From the NCBI GenBank assembly GCA_903879715.1, contig CAIRMR010000030.1, positions 30,724-94,723 on the forward strand: a stretch of DNA of 64,000 nucleotides. The letters are read 5' to 3'. Shown piece by piece: positions 37,673-45,502 of this stretch (positions within the stretch are counted from its first letter, which is position 1; every line of letters starts with the position of its first letter). This DNA is from an uncultured Bacteroidales bacterium. Its GTDB lineage: Bacteria; Bacteroidota; Bacteroidia; Bacteroidales; UBA4417. The notes beneath the pieces are model-generated. The model was not told the DNA's origin. It saw only the letters and a program-made list of their open reading frames with translations, and ran no database searches. Both the position numbers and the translations under genes were made by a program.

Positions 37673-38284
37673 GTGGCACTGGATTTTTTTCGTAAAGACG
37701 ATAAAAAAGAACTGCTTTCCCTATCGGATGAGCAGCTTGTAGCCCGTTATGCACAAACGCACGAGATCGAGATTATCGGTATTCTCTATGAGAGATATAC
37801 TCACTTGTTATTCACCGTTTGCTATAAATACCTTGGCAACGATGCCGATGCTGAAGATACCGTGATGCTGGTTTTTGAGAAGCTTTTTGAGCTTTTGAAG
37901 AAATCTGATATCCAGAATTTTAGGAGCTGGATATATACCATTACAAAAAACGAATGCCTGATGCATCTCAGGCACAAAAAGTCGGGTGAACGCATAATTG
38001 AAGAAAATCTGAAAAAATTAGACACCGAGATTATGGAATCCCAGGAACTTAATCATCTTTTAAGTGTCAACGAAGGAGAACACCGCATACGTTATCTCGA
38101 ATCAGCTATTACCAGCCTGAGTTATGAGCAAAAAAAATGTATTGAGTTGTTTTATCTGAACGAAAAATCATACCGCGAAGTGGAACAGATCACAGGATAT
38201 ACTTATAACGAAGTTAAAAGTCATATACAAAACGGAAAACGTAATCTGAAGCAACTGTTGGAAAGGATGGATCGCTATGAATGA
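37673..38284 (+). CDS. ECF-type RNA polymerase sigma factor
   Basis: A 203-residue sigma-70 family protein with region 2 (LLFTVCYKYLGNDADAEDTV, IQNFRSWIYTITKNEC) and region 4 (LSYEQKKCIELFYLNEKSYREVEQITGYTYNEVKSHI). It lacks regions 1 and 3, so it is an ECF sigma. The open frame reaches 37526, but the first 49 codons precede the promoter; the GTG at 37673 (ALDFFRKDDKKE) is the likely start. Its last eight bases overlap the next gene, which encodes the membrane-bound anti-sigma-like fusion, the usual sigma/anti-sigma arrangement. Its target genes are not visible here. Confidence 0.92.
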   Translation: MALDFFRKDDKKELLSLSDEQLVARYAQTHEIEIIGILYERYTHLLFTVCYKYLGNDADAEDTVMLVFEKLFELLKKSDIQNFRSWIYTITKNECLMHLRHKKSGERIIEENLKKLDTEIMESQELNHLLSVNEGEHRIRYLESAITSLSYEQKKCIELFYLNEKSYREVEQITGYTYNEVKSHIQNGKRNLKQLLERMDRYE

Positions 38285-39476
38285 CATGAATAATAAGTCG
38301 TCGGTCCTCTTTTTGCCATCAGGTTGCTTAACTGAGGATGGACTGATGTTTTTTGTATCAGGCTCGCTGAAAGGTGACACACTCATAAAGGCAAAGAAAC
38401 ACATTTCGGAATGTCCTTTATGCTACGATGCCTGCGAAGGGCTGAGGATGTGGCTAAATGAGAAAAACACAGTTCAAACCATCACCCCGGAAACTCCTGC
38501 AAATAACCATACTGATTCTGTTAAATTGCCGGGCGATCAAACAGTTTCTGAAGAAAATCCGGGATCAGCTTTAAAAGCGGTTAATGAATTTCATATCCGT
38601 ACGGATTTGATTAACGATCGGATAAAGCAGCGCCTGCATACCCATACATTGCTTGCGGCAGGTAAAGTGAAACAACTTTCGTACAAACCCTTTGTGTGGC
38701 TGGCTGCAGCTGCATCTATTATACTTTTCATTGGGGTCGGGTATGTATTTTGGCTTCAAAACCAGCAGACCCAAAAACTACAGGCTCAGAAACTACTACA
38801 AAGGGAAGCGGCTCTTATTGCACAAATTCCTGAAACATTGCCCTATCCTCCATCAGACAGCAAAGTTATACTTAACGTAAAATTCAATAGCGACAAGGGA
38901 ACTCATACTCCGCCTGTATTAACGATAGTAAATGAAGATATCACACAGGCTTCGGACAAATCAAGAGCTAACAGGAAAAATGCAGCCAACACAGATGATA
39001 ATGCGGAATATACTGAAACGAGGCAGGGAGTAGAATCAGATGTTTTCAGGGAAGAGTCAGGGATGTATAAAGGACAGAACTCAAAACACACGCTTACTGC
39101 TAAAAATAGTGGTGGCGCAATGGAAAAAGCCGAAACCGACGAAGAAACCAGCTCTGTTTTTATTAGTGTTCAGCAAATGCCTTCGTTTCCAGGTGGTGAT
39201 GCTGCGCGAAAAAAATACCTTTCCAGGAAACTCAAATACCCTGTTCAGGCCTCTGAAAATGGAATACAGGGAGTAGTATATGTCAGCTTCGTTGTGAAAA
39301 CCGATGGCAGCCTTGCTAATATAAAAATATTACATGGTATTGGCGGAGGATGTGACGAAGAAGCCTTGCGTGTGGTGAAACTTATGCCCCGTTGGAAACC
39401 TGGCCGCCAGAATGGAAAATCGGTAAGAACACTTATCAATATGCCGGTTTACTTTAAATTACATGAGGCATATTAA
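38277..39476 (+). CDS. Anti-sigma-like zinc motif, membrane helix and TonB domain fusion
   Basis: A 399-residue protein. The N-terminal cytoplasmic part has an anti-sigma zinc-finger pattern HISECPLC (H42, C46, C49). One membrane helix spans residues 138-160 (FVWLAAAASIILFIGVGYVF). A disordered periplasmic region of about 140 residues is followed by a C-terminal TonB domain at about 305-395 (GVVYVSFVVKTDGSLANIKI; GIGGGCDEEALRVVKLMPRW). The gene overlaps the sigma-factor gene by eight bases and is coupled to it. I infer that it holds the sigma factor at the membrane and that the TonB domain senses or energises a transporter. The architecture is unusual. A second ATG at 38286 could also be the start. 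Confidence 0.85.
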   Translation: MNDMNNKSSVLFLPSGCLTEDGLMFFVSGSLKGDTLIKAKKHISECPLCYDACEGLRMWLNEKNTVQTITPETPANNHTDSVKLPGDQTVSEENPGSALKAVNEFHIRTDLINDRIKQRLHTHTLLAAGKVKQLSYKPFVWLAAAASIILFIGVGYVFWLQNQQTQKLQAQKLLQREAALIAQIPETLPYPPSDSKVILNVKFNSDKGTHTPPVLTIVNEDITQASDKSRANRKNAANTDDNAEYTETRQGVESDVFREESGMYKGQNSKHTLTAKNSGGAMEKAETDEETSSVFISVQQMPSFPGGDAARKKYLSRKLKYPVQASENGIQGVVYVSFVVKTDGSLANIKILHGIGGGCDEEALRVVKLMPRWKPGRQNGKSVRTLINMPVYFKLHEAY

Positions 39477-39487
39477 TAGGTTGTATA

Positions 39488-39539
39488 TCTGCCTGTTAAT
39501 CAGAGGGTCTCAGGTTCAAGTCCTGAAGGGGGAGCCTCA
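39488..39539 (+). repeat. Left attachment repeat (attL), 3' half of tRNA-Asn
   Basis: The last 47 bases (39493-39539) are identical to 59275-59321. The sequence folds as the anticodon arm (loop CTGTTAA, anticodon GTT), a five-base variable loop, a T-arm (TCAGG / CCTGA around TTCAAGT) and the 3' acceptor strand. The anticodon stem here has one mismatch (TCTGC against TCAGA). No D-arm or 5' acceptor strand precedes it, so it is not a complete tRNA gene. Confidence 0.85.
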
Positions 39540-39544
39540 AAATC

Positions 39545-39579
39545 AAGCACTTACAAGTTAATTTGTAGGTGCTTTTTTT
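39545..39579 (+). terminator. Hairpin terminator after attL
   Basis: AAGCACTTACAA pairs with TTTGTAGGTGCT around a short loop and is followed by seven T. It corresponds to the terminator expected after a tRNA and could end the sigma operon transcript. Confidence 0.8.
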
Positions 39580-39582
39580 ATG

Positions 39583-39604
39583 CTGTACATCAAAGTGTAC
39601 ACCC
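39583..39604. promoter_or_regulatory. Left-end copy of the integrase operator-like motif
   Basis: TGTACATCAAA followed by G and TGTACACCC. The same motif, with C in place of G, overlaps the integrase promoter at 59135-59156. It is probably an integrase arm site or a regulatory site shared by both ends (inference). Confidence 0.6.
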
Positions 39605-39994
39605 TAGTCATTTCTGGCTACTCCTTTTACCACTCTTCCTTGTACAAGATTTATCATAATTTATTCTACCATATTCTATTTTAGATTTCACGGTATCATA
39701 CCGAACATCTACGGTGTCATTCCCATCTATTGATATCAAGAAATTTCATCTTTGTGATTCATTTAATACTAAGAATCATGAAAAATAAATACATTAATAT
39801 ACTGGAGGAAGCAGTCTTAACCTGATACTGTACCTATATACCGCCGAGGGAAATTTTCAAAATTTCATTTCCCTTCTTCAATCATCTTTCACCAACTTTA
39901 ATTTTTGCGTCTATATGACATCACATGACGCTATATAGACTGCATACAAATCGGCGAGTATCGCACATTTGTAATTCAATAATAATTAAGAATC
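39605..39994. other. Leader region of the left module with a truncated ORF
   Basis: No complete gene is present in these 390 bases. An ATG at 39778 opens a 15-codon frame (MKNKYINILEEAVLT, stop at 39823-39825) whose upstream context TAAGAATCATGAA and first codons resemble the start of the DNA-binding gene at 39995. It looks like a decayed duplicate of that gene start or a leader peptide. The tracts near 39850 (AATTTTCAAAATTTCATT) are AT-rich. Confidence 0.5.
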
Positions 39995-40192
39995 ATGAAG
40001 AATAAATTCATTTCACTAAAGCAGGCTATGGCCTTAACAGGGTATTCAAGTGTTACCCTTAACAAGCTCTCAGCAGAGGGATTGTTTAAAAAATATCAAC
40101 CGACTAAGCGAAAGATTTTCTTTCTTATAGAGGATTTAGAGAATTTCATTCTTGGTAAACGTATGATTCAGGAAGGACAGGATAATGACTGA
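39995..40192 (+). CDS. Small helix-turn-helix protein (excisionase-like)
   Basis: A 65-residue protein with a predicted helix-turn-helix: FISLKQAMALTGYSSVTLNK then LSAEGLFKKYQPTKRKIFF, ending in a short helix. The pattern (helix, TGYS turn, recognition helix, KR wing) resembles the AlpA/MerR-like excisionase group, which act as recombination directionality factors or element regulators. Its stop overlaps the next gene by eight bases, so the two form an operon. As the first gene inside attL it is a plausible regulator of excision; this is inference from position. Confidence 0.7.
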   Translation: MKNKFISLKQAMALTGYSSVTLNKLSAEGLFKKYQPTKRKIFFLIEDLENFILGKRMIQEGQDND

Positions 40193-40475
40193 GGTGCCAA
40201 GACTAGAGGATGTCCCCCAATTAGTTTTCGAAATCCACAAAGCCATGGATTGGATTAAATTATTCTTATTGGCTCAAGCTGATCAGAAGATACAAGAAGA
40301 TGTAGAAAATGTTATTCTATCAGTTCCTGAAGCCGCAGTGCTTACTAAGTACTCCGAACAGACTATTCGCTTGAAGGTTATGCATAACGAAATCCCTTCT
40401 TTCAAACTTGGAGGTAAGCGGATGTTCAACAAAGCCGATTTGCTAGTATGGATCAATGAAAACAGGAGGAATTAA
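40185..40475 (+). CDS. Excisionase-family DNA-binding protein
   Basis: A 96-residue protein. The C-terminal half is an excisionase-type winged helix: LSVPEAAVLTKYSEQTIRLK, then NEIPSFKLGGKRMFNKADLLVWI, the standard helix-turn-helix pattern of the excisionase family (HTH_17). The N-terminal 45 residues form a predicted helix. It overlaps the preceding DNA-binding gene by eight bases and is followed immediately by the nuclease gene with a strong ribosome-binding site. Likely an element regulator or directionality factor; the two adjacent genes may act together. Confidence 0.75.
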   Translation: MTEVPRLEDVPQLVFEIHKAMDWIKLFLLAQADQKIQEDVENVILSVPEAAVLTKYSEQTIRLKVMHNEIPSFKLGGKRMFNKADLLVWINENRRN

Positions 40476-40476
40476 T

Positions 40477-40983
40477 ATGAGTAATATACTAGATCGCAAA
40501 CATGCACATAAGAGGCTTAGAGACCTATATTTAAAGAACCAGAAGGAAAAACACCCCGATATCCCGGATAGGCTAAGACCTATGCCTCCTTCATACTCAG
40601 ATAAGACCTCAAATGGACTTACCAAAGCTATTTCTGACTTCCTAAGATTCAACAGTCATCAAGTTGAAAGGATTTCTGTTACAGGCAGGTACATTAAGGA
40701 CAAGCCCACCAAACTCATGGCTGGAGATGTCGCTGGAATGGTGCCAGAAAATGTTGGAGGTAAATGGATCAAATCTTCCATGACCAGAGGATCAGCAGAT
40801 ATTTCTGCCACCATACAGGGGCTCAGTGTGAAAATCGAGGTGAAGATTGGCAGAGACAGGCAGTCAGAAGCTCAAAAGGAATATCAGAGGCAGGTTGAAT
40901 CAGCAGGTGGGTTATATGTAATTGCAACCAGCTTCAACCAGTTTTTTGGCTGGTATCAATCTAAATTTGGGGAGGGAAGGTAA
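40477..40983 (+). CDS. VRR-NUC-like PD-(D/E)xK nuclease
   Basis: A 168-residue protein. The C-terminal half resembles VRR-NUC / Holliday-junction-resolvase-type nucleases: RGSADISATIQG supplies the Asp, VKIEVKIGRDRQS supplies E-x-K, and EAQKEYQRQVESAGGLYVIA matches the following helix and strand. VRR-NUC proteins cut branched DNA and occur in phages and integrated elements. The start is the ATG at 40477, because AGGAGG at 40464-40469 sits seven bases before it; such a strong ribosome-binding site is rare in this window. The stop TAA shares its last base with the next ATG. Confidence 0.7.
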   Translation: MSNILDRKHAHKRLRDLYLKNQKEKHPDIPDRLRPMPPSYSDKTSNGLTKAISDFLRFNSHQVERISVTGRYIKDKPTKLMAGDVAGMVPENVGGKWIKSSMTRGSADISATIQGLSVKIEVKIGRDRQSEAQKEYQRQVESAGGLYVIATSFNQFFGWYQSKFGEGR

Positions 40984-41966
40984 TGGTGAAAGAACCCAAA
41001 TACATGTTGTTCCCGATCAGCATGCTTCCTGATATATTTGACAATACAAAGGAAGCCTTTTACCGGATATTAATGATAGGGTTTTACATGTACTCAAAAG
41101 AAATTGACTGTGAAATCAAAGACGTTGCAGGGCAGCTTATGAATCGTTACATTTTTAATCAAAAGTTGCTTACGAACAATCTCATTACTTATCTGGAAGA
41201 AATTAATCAGACCAAAACTACTTCTGATAGAGAGTTCTTGTTGATGGACAAAACTGATTGCTTTAATCAGCATGGTGAATTTGATTTATCGGGGATGGAT
41301 GAAATCCTATGTGAGAAACTTGAAGAGAATCCTGAAATTAAAGAAGAGGCAATAAGGTGGTATAGTGTATTGCAATCGTTCAAGTACTTTAATTTGAAAT
41401 TTGACTCAATTGGCTCCAAATACAAAACAATGATCTCCATACAAACAGATAAGCAAGTCTTGGCAATGGTGAAATTGGACGTAATACTTGATTATTATAA
41501 AAACACTAAGACAGAGAATGAACTGGCTCAGTTCGCCTGTTTTGCTGCAATCAAGAGTATTATAGGTATGGGGAAGAACGCATTTACTAATAAGGAATAC
41601 ATAGTAGCACGAATGTTTGGTGCCTCATCAATGAACTCTTTACCTGAAACACCACATCAGTTATATTCTAAATACATTAAAAGAAATCAAATTGATAGTC
41701 TGCTTGAGAAATTAGAAGATGGATGGAGGCTAATTCGGATTACTGATGATGGACTGCGAGGATTTGGTGTAAGTTTTAAAAGTACCTATGAAGACTTATA
41801 TAAGTTCATTATAGGAAGACAACAGGATGCCAAAACTACTGAGCGAAACAAATTAAAACTTGAAGCAAAACTCAAAGTAAAGAGGGAATACTTTGAGGAA
41901 CAAATGAATGCTCGAAAGCCTCAAGATAGCCTTTCCGTAATGCATGATGTTTTAATGACCGAATGA
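40983..41966 (+). CDS. Unknown element protein, 327 residues
   Basis: I do not recognise a domain with confidence. The protein is soluble, helical, with no signal peptide, and ends in a Lys/Glu-rich coiled-coil-like stretch (TTERNKLKLEAKLKVKREYF). Its ATG overlaps the nuclease stop by one base, so it is co-translated with it, and the position suits a replication or recombination accessory protein. The segment FTNKEYIVARMFGASSMNSL could be a winged-helix, but this is weak. The end of the gene is overlapped by 15 bases by a minus-strand small frame. Confidence 0.6.
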   Translation: MVKEPKYMLFPISMLPDIFDNTKEAFYRILMIGFYMYSKEIDCEIKDVAGQLMNRYIFNQKLLTNNLITYLEEINQTKTTSDREFLLMDKTDCFNQHGEFDLSGMDEILCEKLEENPEIKEEAIRWYSVLQSFKYFNLKFDSIGSKYKTMISIQTDKQVLAMVKLDVILDYYKNTKTENELAQFACFAAIKSIIGMGKNAFTNKEYIVARMFGASSMNSLPETPHQLYSKYIKRNQIDSLLEKLEDGWRLIRITDDGLRGFGVSFKSTYEDLYKFIIGRQQDAKTTERNKLKLEAKLKVKREYFEEQMNARKPQDSLSVMHDVLMTE

Positions 41967-42140
41967 TGACCTTCTGAAGGCTACACTGTCCATATTCTTT
42001 GCAGTCGAGAGTAGTTGAGGCATAGGATGTTTCTTCAGTGCGTTGAAGAAAAACACTAAAGCACATACCAAAGCAACAGCGAATACAGCAGCGAATACAG
42101 CAGCGAATACAGCAGCGAATGCAACAGCTTTAATTAACAT
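41952..42140 (-). CDS. Possible small membrane protein with FAAV repeats
   Basis: A 62-codon frame opening with ATG at 42140. The first 34 residues are a single hydrophobic stretch (MLIKAVAFAAVFAAVFAAVF then AVALVCALVFFF) followed by NALKKHP, typical of a one-helix membrane peptide with positive residues after the helix. The FAAV periods come from a 12-base tandem repeat (42073-42128). It could be a toxin-like or small regulatory peptide, or a chance frame through a repeat. There is no antisense partner or promoter I can identify. Confidence 0.35.
   Translation of the reverse strand: MLIKAVAFAAVFAAVFAAVFAVALVCALVFFFNALKKHPMPQLLSTAKNMDSVAFRRSSFGH
42073..42128. repeat. 12-base tandem repeat, about 4.6 copies
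   Basis: The unit ACAGCAGCGAAT occurs three times exactly (42085-42120), flanked by a variant copy before it and a partial one after it. It lies in the 315-base gap between the 327-residue gene and the DUF5681 gene, which also holds two TAATGAATTAAC copies near 42152 and 42166. Confidence 0.85.
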
Positions 42141-42281
42141 AAGAATTAACTTAATGAATTAACCTAATGAATTAACATACTCAATATAACTACCCCACAC
42201 ATAAAAAATGTGTAGGGGTATTAATTAAAGTTATAGTAATGAGATGTGCCATAAACTAGTAAACAACTAAAAAATACTGAA

Positions 42282-42617
42282 ATGAACGGATATTCAAACA
42301 ATCCAAGTGGCAGACCTAAGGGGAGCCCAAACAAATCAACTAAAGAAACCAGAGCAGCCTTAATGAAAGTTGTTGAGGGAGAATTGGAACAACTTACAGA
42401 GCGATTAAGGGCAGCAGATACTAGAACCTATTTCGATATCCTTCTTAAGATTATGCCATTCATATTACCAAAGCTGGGTGAAGAACAACCCGAAGCAGAT
42501 GTGAAAGAGACAATTGGAAGTTTATTTTCAAAGCGATTGGCAGAATCTAAGCTGCAAGAGATTGAGGATAAGGAAATGTTGGAACGCAGGAAAAATTCAA
42601 CATGTGAAGAGAACTAG
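42282..42617 (+). CDS. DUF5681-like protein
   Basis: A 111-residue protein starting with NPSGRPKGSPNKSTKETR, the basic N-terminal signature of DUF5681, found in phage and island genes and often compared to small terminase-like or DNA-binding proteins. The rest is helical (EQLTERLRAADTRTYFDILL) with an acidic tail (EIEDKEMLERRK). The function is unknown; DNA binding through the basic start is inferred. It is separated from its neighbours by 70 bases or more, and no other packaging gene is present. Confidence 0.65.
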   Translation: MNGYSNNPSGRPKGSPNKSTKETRAALMKVVEGELEQLTERLRAADTRTYFDILLKIMPFILPKLGEEQPEADVKETIGSLFSKRLAESKLQEIEDKEMLERRKNSTCEEN

Positions 42618-42687
42618 ATAAGGAAGTTCTTTGAGGATGGCAGCAAGATATAAATACAAGGTTAAATAATCATTAATAAAGTAAACA

Positions 42688-43020
42688 ATGAAACGGGAAC
42701 TACAAAAAAATTTTATTGGACTAGGGGGAATGAAGGGATTCGTATCTCAACAGTTATTTTCTACAAGCAAAGGGTATCTTTATCAAGTTATGAAAAACGG
42801 AAAGCTAATACGTTTTGACGTGTTTGAACGCAAAGCTGATAGTGAGACTCAAATGCTGAACTATCCTACTTTAAAAGACTTAGGGAAATGGGCATGGAGG
42901 TATGATACCAGTCGTGAGGCCGTTAAAAAGCTAATCGAGCTAGATCCTAATCCAGCAATATCTGAGAATCAAATATTCAACTCTTTAAGATTATTATTAC
43001 TTGAAAGACTAAAGGACTAA
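42688..43020 (+). CDS. Hypothetical protein, 110 residues
   Basis: No family recognised. It is a basic soluble protein, start MKRELQKNFIGLGGMKGFVS, with the segment TSKGYLYQVMKNGKLIRFDVFERK that looks like beta-hairpin strands, and a helical C-terminus (FNSLRLLLLERLKD). It follows the DUF5681-like gene by 70 bases on the same strand and is the last gene of the left module. A hairpin (GGCTCAGA / TCTGAGCC at 43095-43125) lies 75 bases after its stop, without a T tract. Confidence 0.5.
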   Translation: MKRELQKNFIGLGGMKGFVSQQLFSTSKGYLYQVMKNGKLIRFDVFERKADSETQMLNYPTLKDLGKWAWRYDTSREAVKKLIELDPNPAISENQIFNSLRLLLLERLKD

Positions 43021-43286
43021 GCATCATTGATCATAGACGACTAACAACTGCGTAGAGCCATTTCGTTTACTTATTCAAATCGAGCATTTGTGTTGGCTCA
43101 GATAGCCTAAGAAGCGTTCTGAGCCATTATATTTGATGCAGGAGCTGTATGCTTTCCCAGGATGGGGCCTTAGCATTTGCAAACAAGATTAGTATTATTC
43201 AAAGGTAACTTTGCCTACTGGTGGGCAACATTGCATTTATAATTATTATTGGTTTAAAATTGTAAGTCTTATTCGAAGGTTTTAGG
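43021..43286. other. Gap between convergent element modules
   Basis: No gene is seen. The perfect eight-base inverted repeat at 43095-43102 and 43118-43125 could form a hairpin with a 15-base loop; no T tract follows. It separates the rightward left module from the leftward cargo genes. Confidence 0.5.
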
Positions 43287-43703
43287 CTAATGTGAGCTTG
43301 CGGCTTCAACTGGTGAAATTTCGTACAGTATTGAGTAATCAGGAAACCAAATCATTATCAGGTGTTCAAAGCTACTGTTTATAGGCATTTGCTCATGAAT
43401 AATCACTTTGATGCCATTCTGGTTGGTAGCTCCGATTTTCCAATGTCTGAAGTGTTCAGACTCTCCGGTCTTCTCGAAAGAGAGGAGATCGAAGGTCTGG
43501 GTGGTATCACTAAAAATACAGAGGGTTTTGTTGTCAAGGTCAACGGTGACTGGGATTGAGATCATTTTCTGTGGTTGCCAAAGGTAGGGCTTATCAACTG
43601 AATCGTAGACTCCGATTGAAGAGCTGATAGCGATGTATTGGGTTTGCTGCGCTGCAACTGTCATCGGGAGTACAAGGGCGAGCATTAAAAAGAGCTTTTT
43701 CAA
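43287..43703 (-). CDS. Small secreted protein, 138 residues
   Basis: A secreted protein: the signal peptide is MKKLFLMLALVLPMTVAA followed by QQTQ. The mature part is mostly predicted beta strands (YIAISSSIGVYDS, PQKMISIPVTVDLDNKTLCI, IKVIIHEQMP) with no recognised domain. The signal peptide is nearly the same as that of the neighbouring gene 43708-44004, which lies four bases upstream in the same direction, so the two are co-transcribed and may have arisen by duplication of the secretion signal. No function can be read. Confidence 0.55.
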   Translation of the reverse strand: MKKLFLMLALVLPMTVAAQQTQYIAISSSIGVYDSVDKPYLWQPQKMISIPVTVDLDNKTLCIFSDTTQTFDLLSFEKTGESEHFRHWKIGATNQNGIKVIIHEQMPINSSFEHLIMIWFPDYSILYEISPVEAASSH

Positions 43704-43707
43704 ATTG

Positions 43708-44004
43708 TTAGTTATGTTTTATTATCCAGTGGTATACATCGCCTGTTTTTCCTCCTACAACATACGCCTGTACAAATTCCCAACCTTGTTCGCTCATGTA
43801 GTTCATAGCGTCAATCATCGTGTTAAAGGTTTCGATTTTACCACTTTCATCTTTAATCTGCCCGTAATCAATTGATAGGGCTATTTTGGTACTCATAGCT
43901 TTAGTGGTGCCAATCAATTCAGCGTACTTCCATTTTACAGTGTTATTCTGCGCTGCAACCATCATAGGGAGCGCAAGGGCGAGTATTAACAGGATTTTTT
44001 TCAT
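43708..44004 (-). CDS. Small secreted protein with DUF4177-like fold
   Basis: A 98-residue protein with signal peptide MKKILLILALALPMMVAA. The mature part contains NTMIDAMNYMSEQGWEFVQA, the helix and strand pattern of DUF4177-like proteins (a small beta-alpha fold often written as NxxxxxGWExV). DUF4177 function is unknown. It is four bases upstream of a secreted protein with an almost identical signal sequence. Confidence 0.6.
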   Translation of the reverse strand: MKKILLILALALPMMVAAQNNTVKWKYAELIGTTKAMSTKIALSIDYGQIKDESGKIETFNTMIDAMNYMSEQGWEFVQAYVVGGKTGDVYHWIIKHN

Positions 44005-44069
44005 AGTTCAATTATTTAGTGTTTCCATAAAGGATGGCAATTAAAAATTTCATATCCAATGCAAAGTCG

Positions 44070-44402
44070 TTAGTGTTGCACTGAATGGACAGAGAAGAGT
44101 GCTTGTTGCCCGCCAAAAAGCCTCTCAGCAGCATCAATTGCTTTGATCTTCTTTCCACTGAGTATAGATTGACTTGCTGTTTTTGCTTCTGTAGCATGAT
44201 ACAACCACTGGTCGGCAGAGAATAGGCTCCCCGCCATTTGCTTCCTGTCTTCTTCTTCCCGCTGGAGTAAAGAGTCAGCATAGTTGTAGATGGCTTGCGC
44301 TACACTTCTTGTTGTAGGTTGTAGATTGTCAGTTGGAATCAGGGTAAAGAGTAGTTCGGCTCTCTCAACGTTGTTCATGGTGTAAATCGGTTTTAGTTTC
44401 AT
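44070..44402 (-). CDS. Hypothetical helical protein, 110 residues
   Basis: A soluble alpha-helical protein with no signal peptide (MKLKPIYTMNNVERAELLFT). The frame reads naturally from the ATG at 44402; a second ATG eight codons in is also possible. No domain recognised. It is 65 bases upstream of the secreted-protein pair and runs the same way. Confidence 0.4.
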   Translation of the reverse strand: MKLKPIYTMNNVERAELLFTLIPTDNLQPTTRSVAQAIYNYADSLLQREEEDRKQMAGSLFSADQWLYHATEAKTASQSILSGKKIKAIDAAERLFGGQQALFSVHSVQH

Positions 44403-44509
44403 GAGTGTGTACGGGTTTAGTATTAAAATAATAAAAATTCAGATCTCCTATCGGCCTCACAAGTGATAATGCCTTGGTAGTCGAACCTAATAACTTGTAG
44501 TACAGATAT

Positions 44510-45502
44510 TTAATTATGTAATTCAGAGTGGATTAAAGACTCGCTCACTGTGGAATTAACGACAAAGGTTCCTTTGACTCTTTTAGAAACGCTTAAATAC
44601 CAATACCAGACAACTGAAAAGAGTAAAGCCCCCAATAGCCTTTTTCCAATTTCTAAGTTTACAGCTAGATTATCTACTGACGGCAAAAGAGCAAAAAATT
44701 GAACCAACAAAATAATCACAACAGCACAAAAATAAACTATTAGAAAGGTTTTGGTTATACTCACTGAATCCTTATCAAGAGCCCAAATCCAACTCCCAAC
44801 TAGTATGCTTAATATAGATACTATCATGGTTATTGCACTATTGATATAATAAGCAACTTGTAAATCTGGGAACACATCACGGTATTTAATCATTTCATCG
44901 TATGAAGAGGACAAACCCACAAATGACCTTAAAGGCAAAACGATTGTGAGTATAATGCATAATACAAGTAACCACCCCCCAACTTTAGTGTATTTTGTAA
45001 TCTCATCATCTTTAACATGTCCTGAGTTCTCTGTTTCTCTTAAAGACATTTTGTTAGTAATTCCTGAGCTAAGAGGTGTATTTACCAGATCGAGAAATTT
45101 GCTTATTGGATTATGGATAAGTCCAAGAGGAGCTCCAACTGATTTAATGGCTTCAGGTTTAATGGCTTTTTCGGTAACATGAAAAGTGGAATGCTCCCTT
45201 TGTTTTATGAAATTCGTAACAATAAAATTAATTATCAGACCTACCCCCAGCGTCCCTAAAAACGACACTATCATCAAGGGGAAATTGACATTCCGCTGTT
45301 GGCTATACTTTTTCAATTGATTTTGACCATAAAGTCCGTCATGCTCATGTCTATAAATATCATTGTCGTATTGTTCTTTTGATAAATCAACTCTGGTAGA
45401 ACCTTGAAGTTTATAATATTCTATTTTTGGAACAAAATATCCAACTAAAGCAGATAGAATCAGAGCTATGCCTAAAACAAGTATTAGATTATTTTTCATC
45501 AT
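44510..45502 (-). CDS. DUF2569-type membrane protein
   Basis: A 330-residue protein. Two N-terminal membrane helices (residues 5-24 and 78-97) precede a 70-residue soluble linker and a C-terminal DUF2569 domain with four helices (GGWLLVLCIILTIVLPL, ..., VVWYWYLSVSKRVKGTFV). The final SKRVKxTF is characteristic of DUF2569, which has no known function. The gene is rich in A and T compared with the host genes. Its 5' region, 45503-45781, holds no other gene. Confidence 0.65.
   Translation of the reverse strand: MMKNNLILVLGIALILSALVGYFVPKIEYYKLQGSTRVDLSKEQYDNDIYRHEHDGLYGQNQLKKYSQQRNVNFPLMIVSFLGTLGVGLIINFIVTNFIKQREHSTFHVTEKAIKPEAIKSVGAPLGLIHNPISKFLDLVNTPLSSGITNKMSLRETENSGHVKDDEITKYTKVGGWLLVLCIILTIVLPLRSFVGLSSSYDEMIKYRDVFPDLQVAYYINSAITMIVSILSILVGSWIWALDKDSVSITKTFLIVYFCAVVIILLVQFFALLPSVDNLAVNLEIGKRLLGALLFSVVWYWYLSVSKRVKGTFVVNSTVSESLIHSELHN

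Noticed and set aside
39488..39539. A functional tRNA-Asn gene at the left end
   Set aside because: Only the anticodon arm, T-arm and 3' acceptor strand are present; the upstream 5' half is missing here and at the right end.
42038..42170. Rightward frame with TAAN repeats through the 12-base repeat
   Set aside because: It has no ATG start and only passes through the tandem repeat; the opposite-strand frame is the better candidate.
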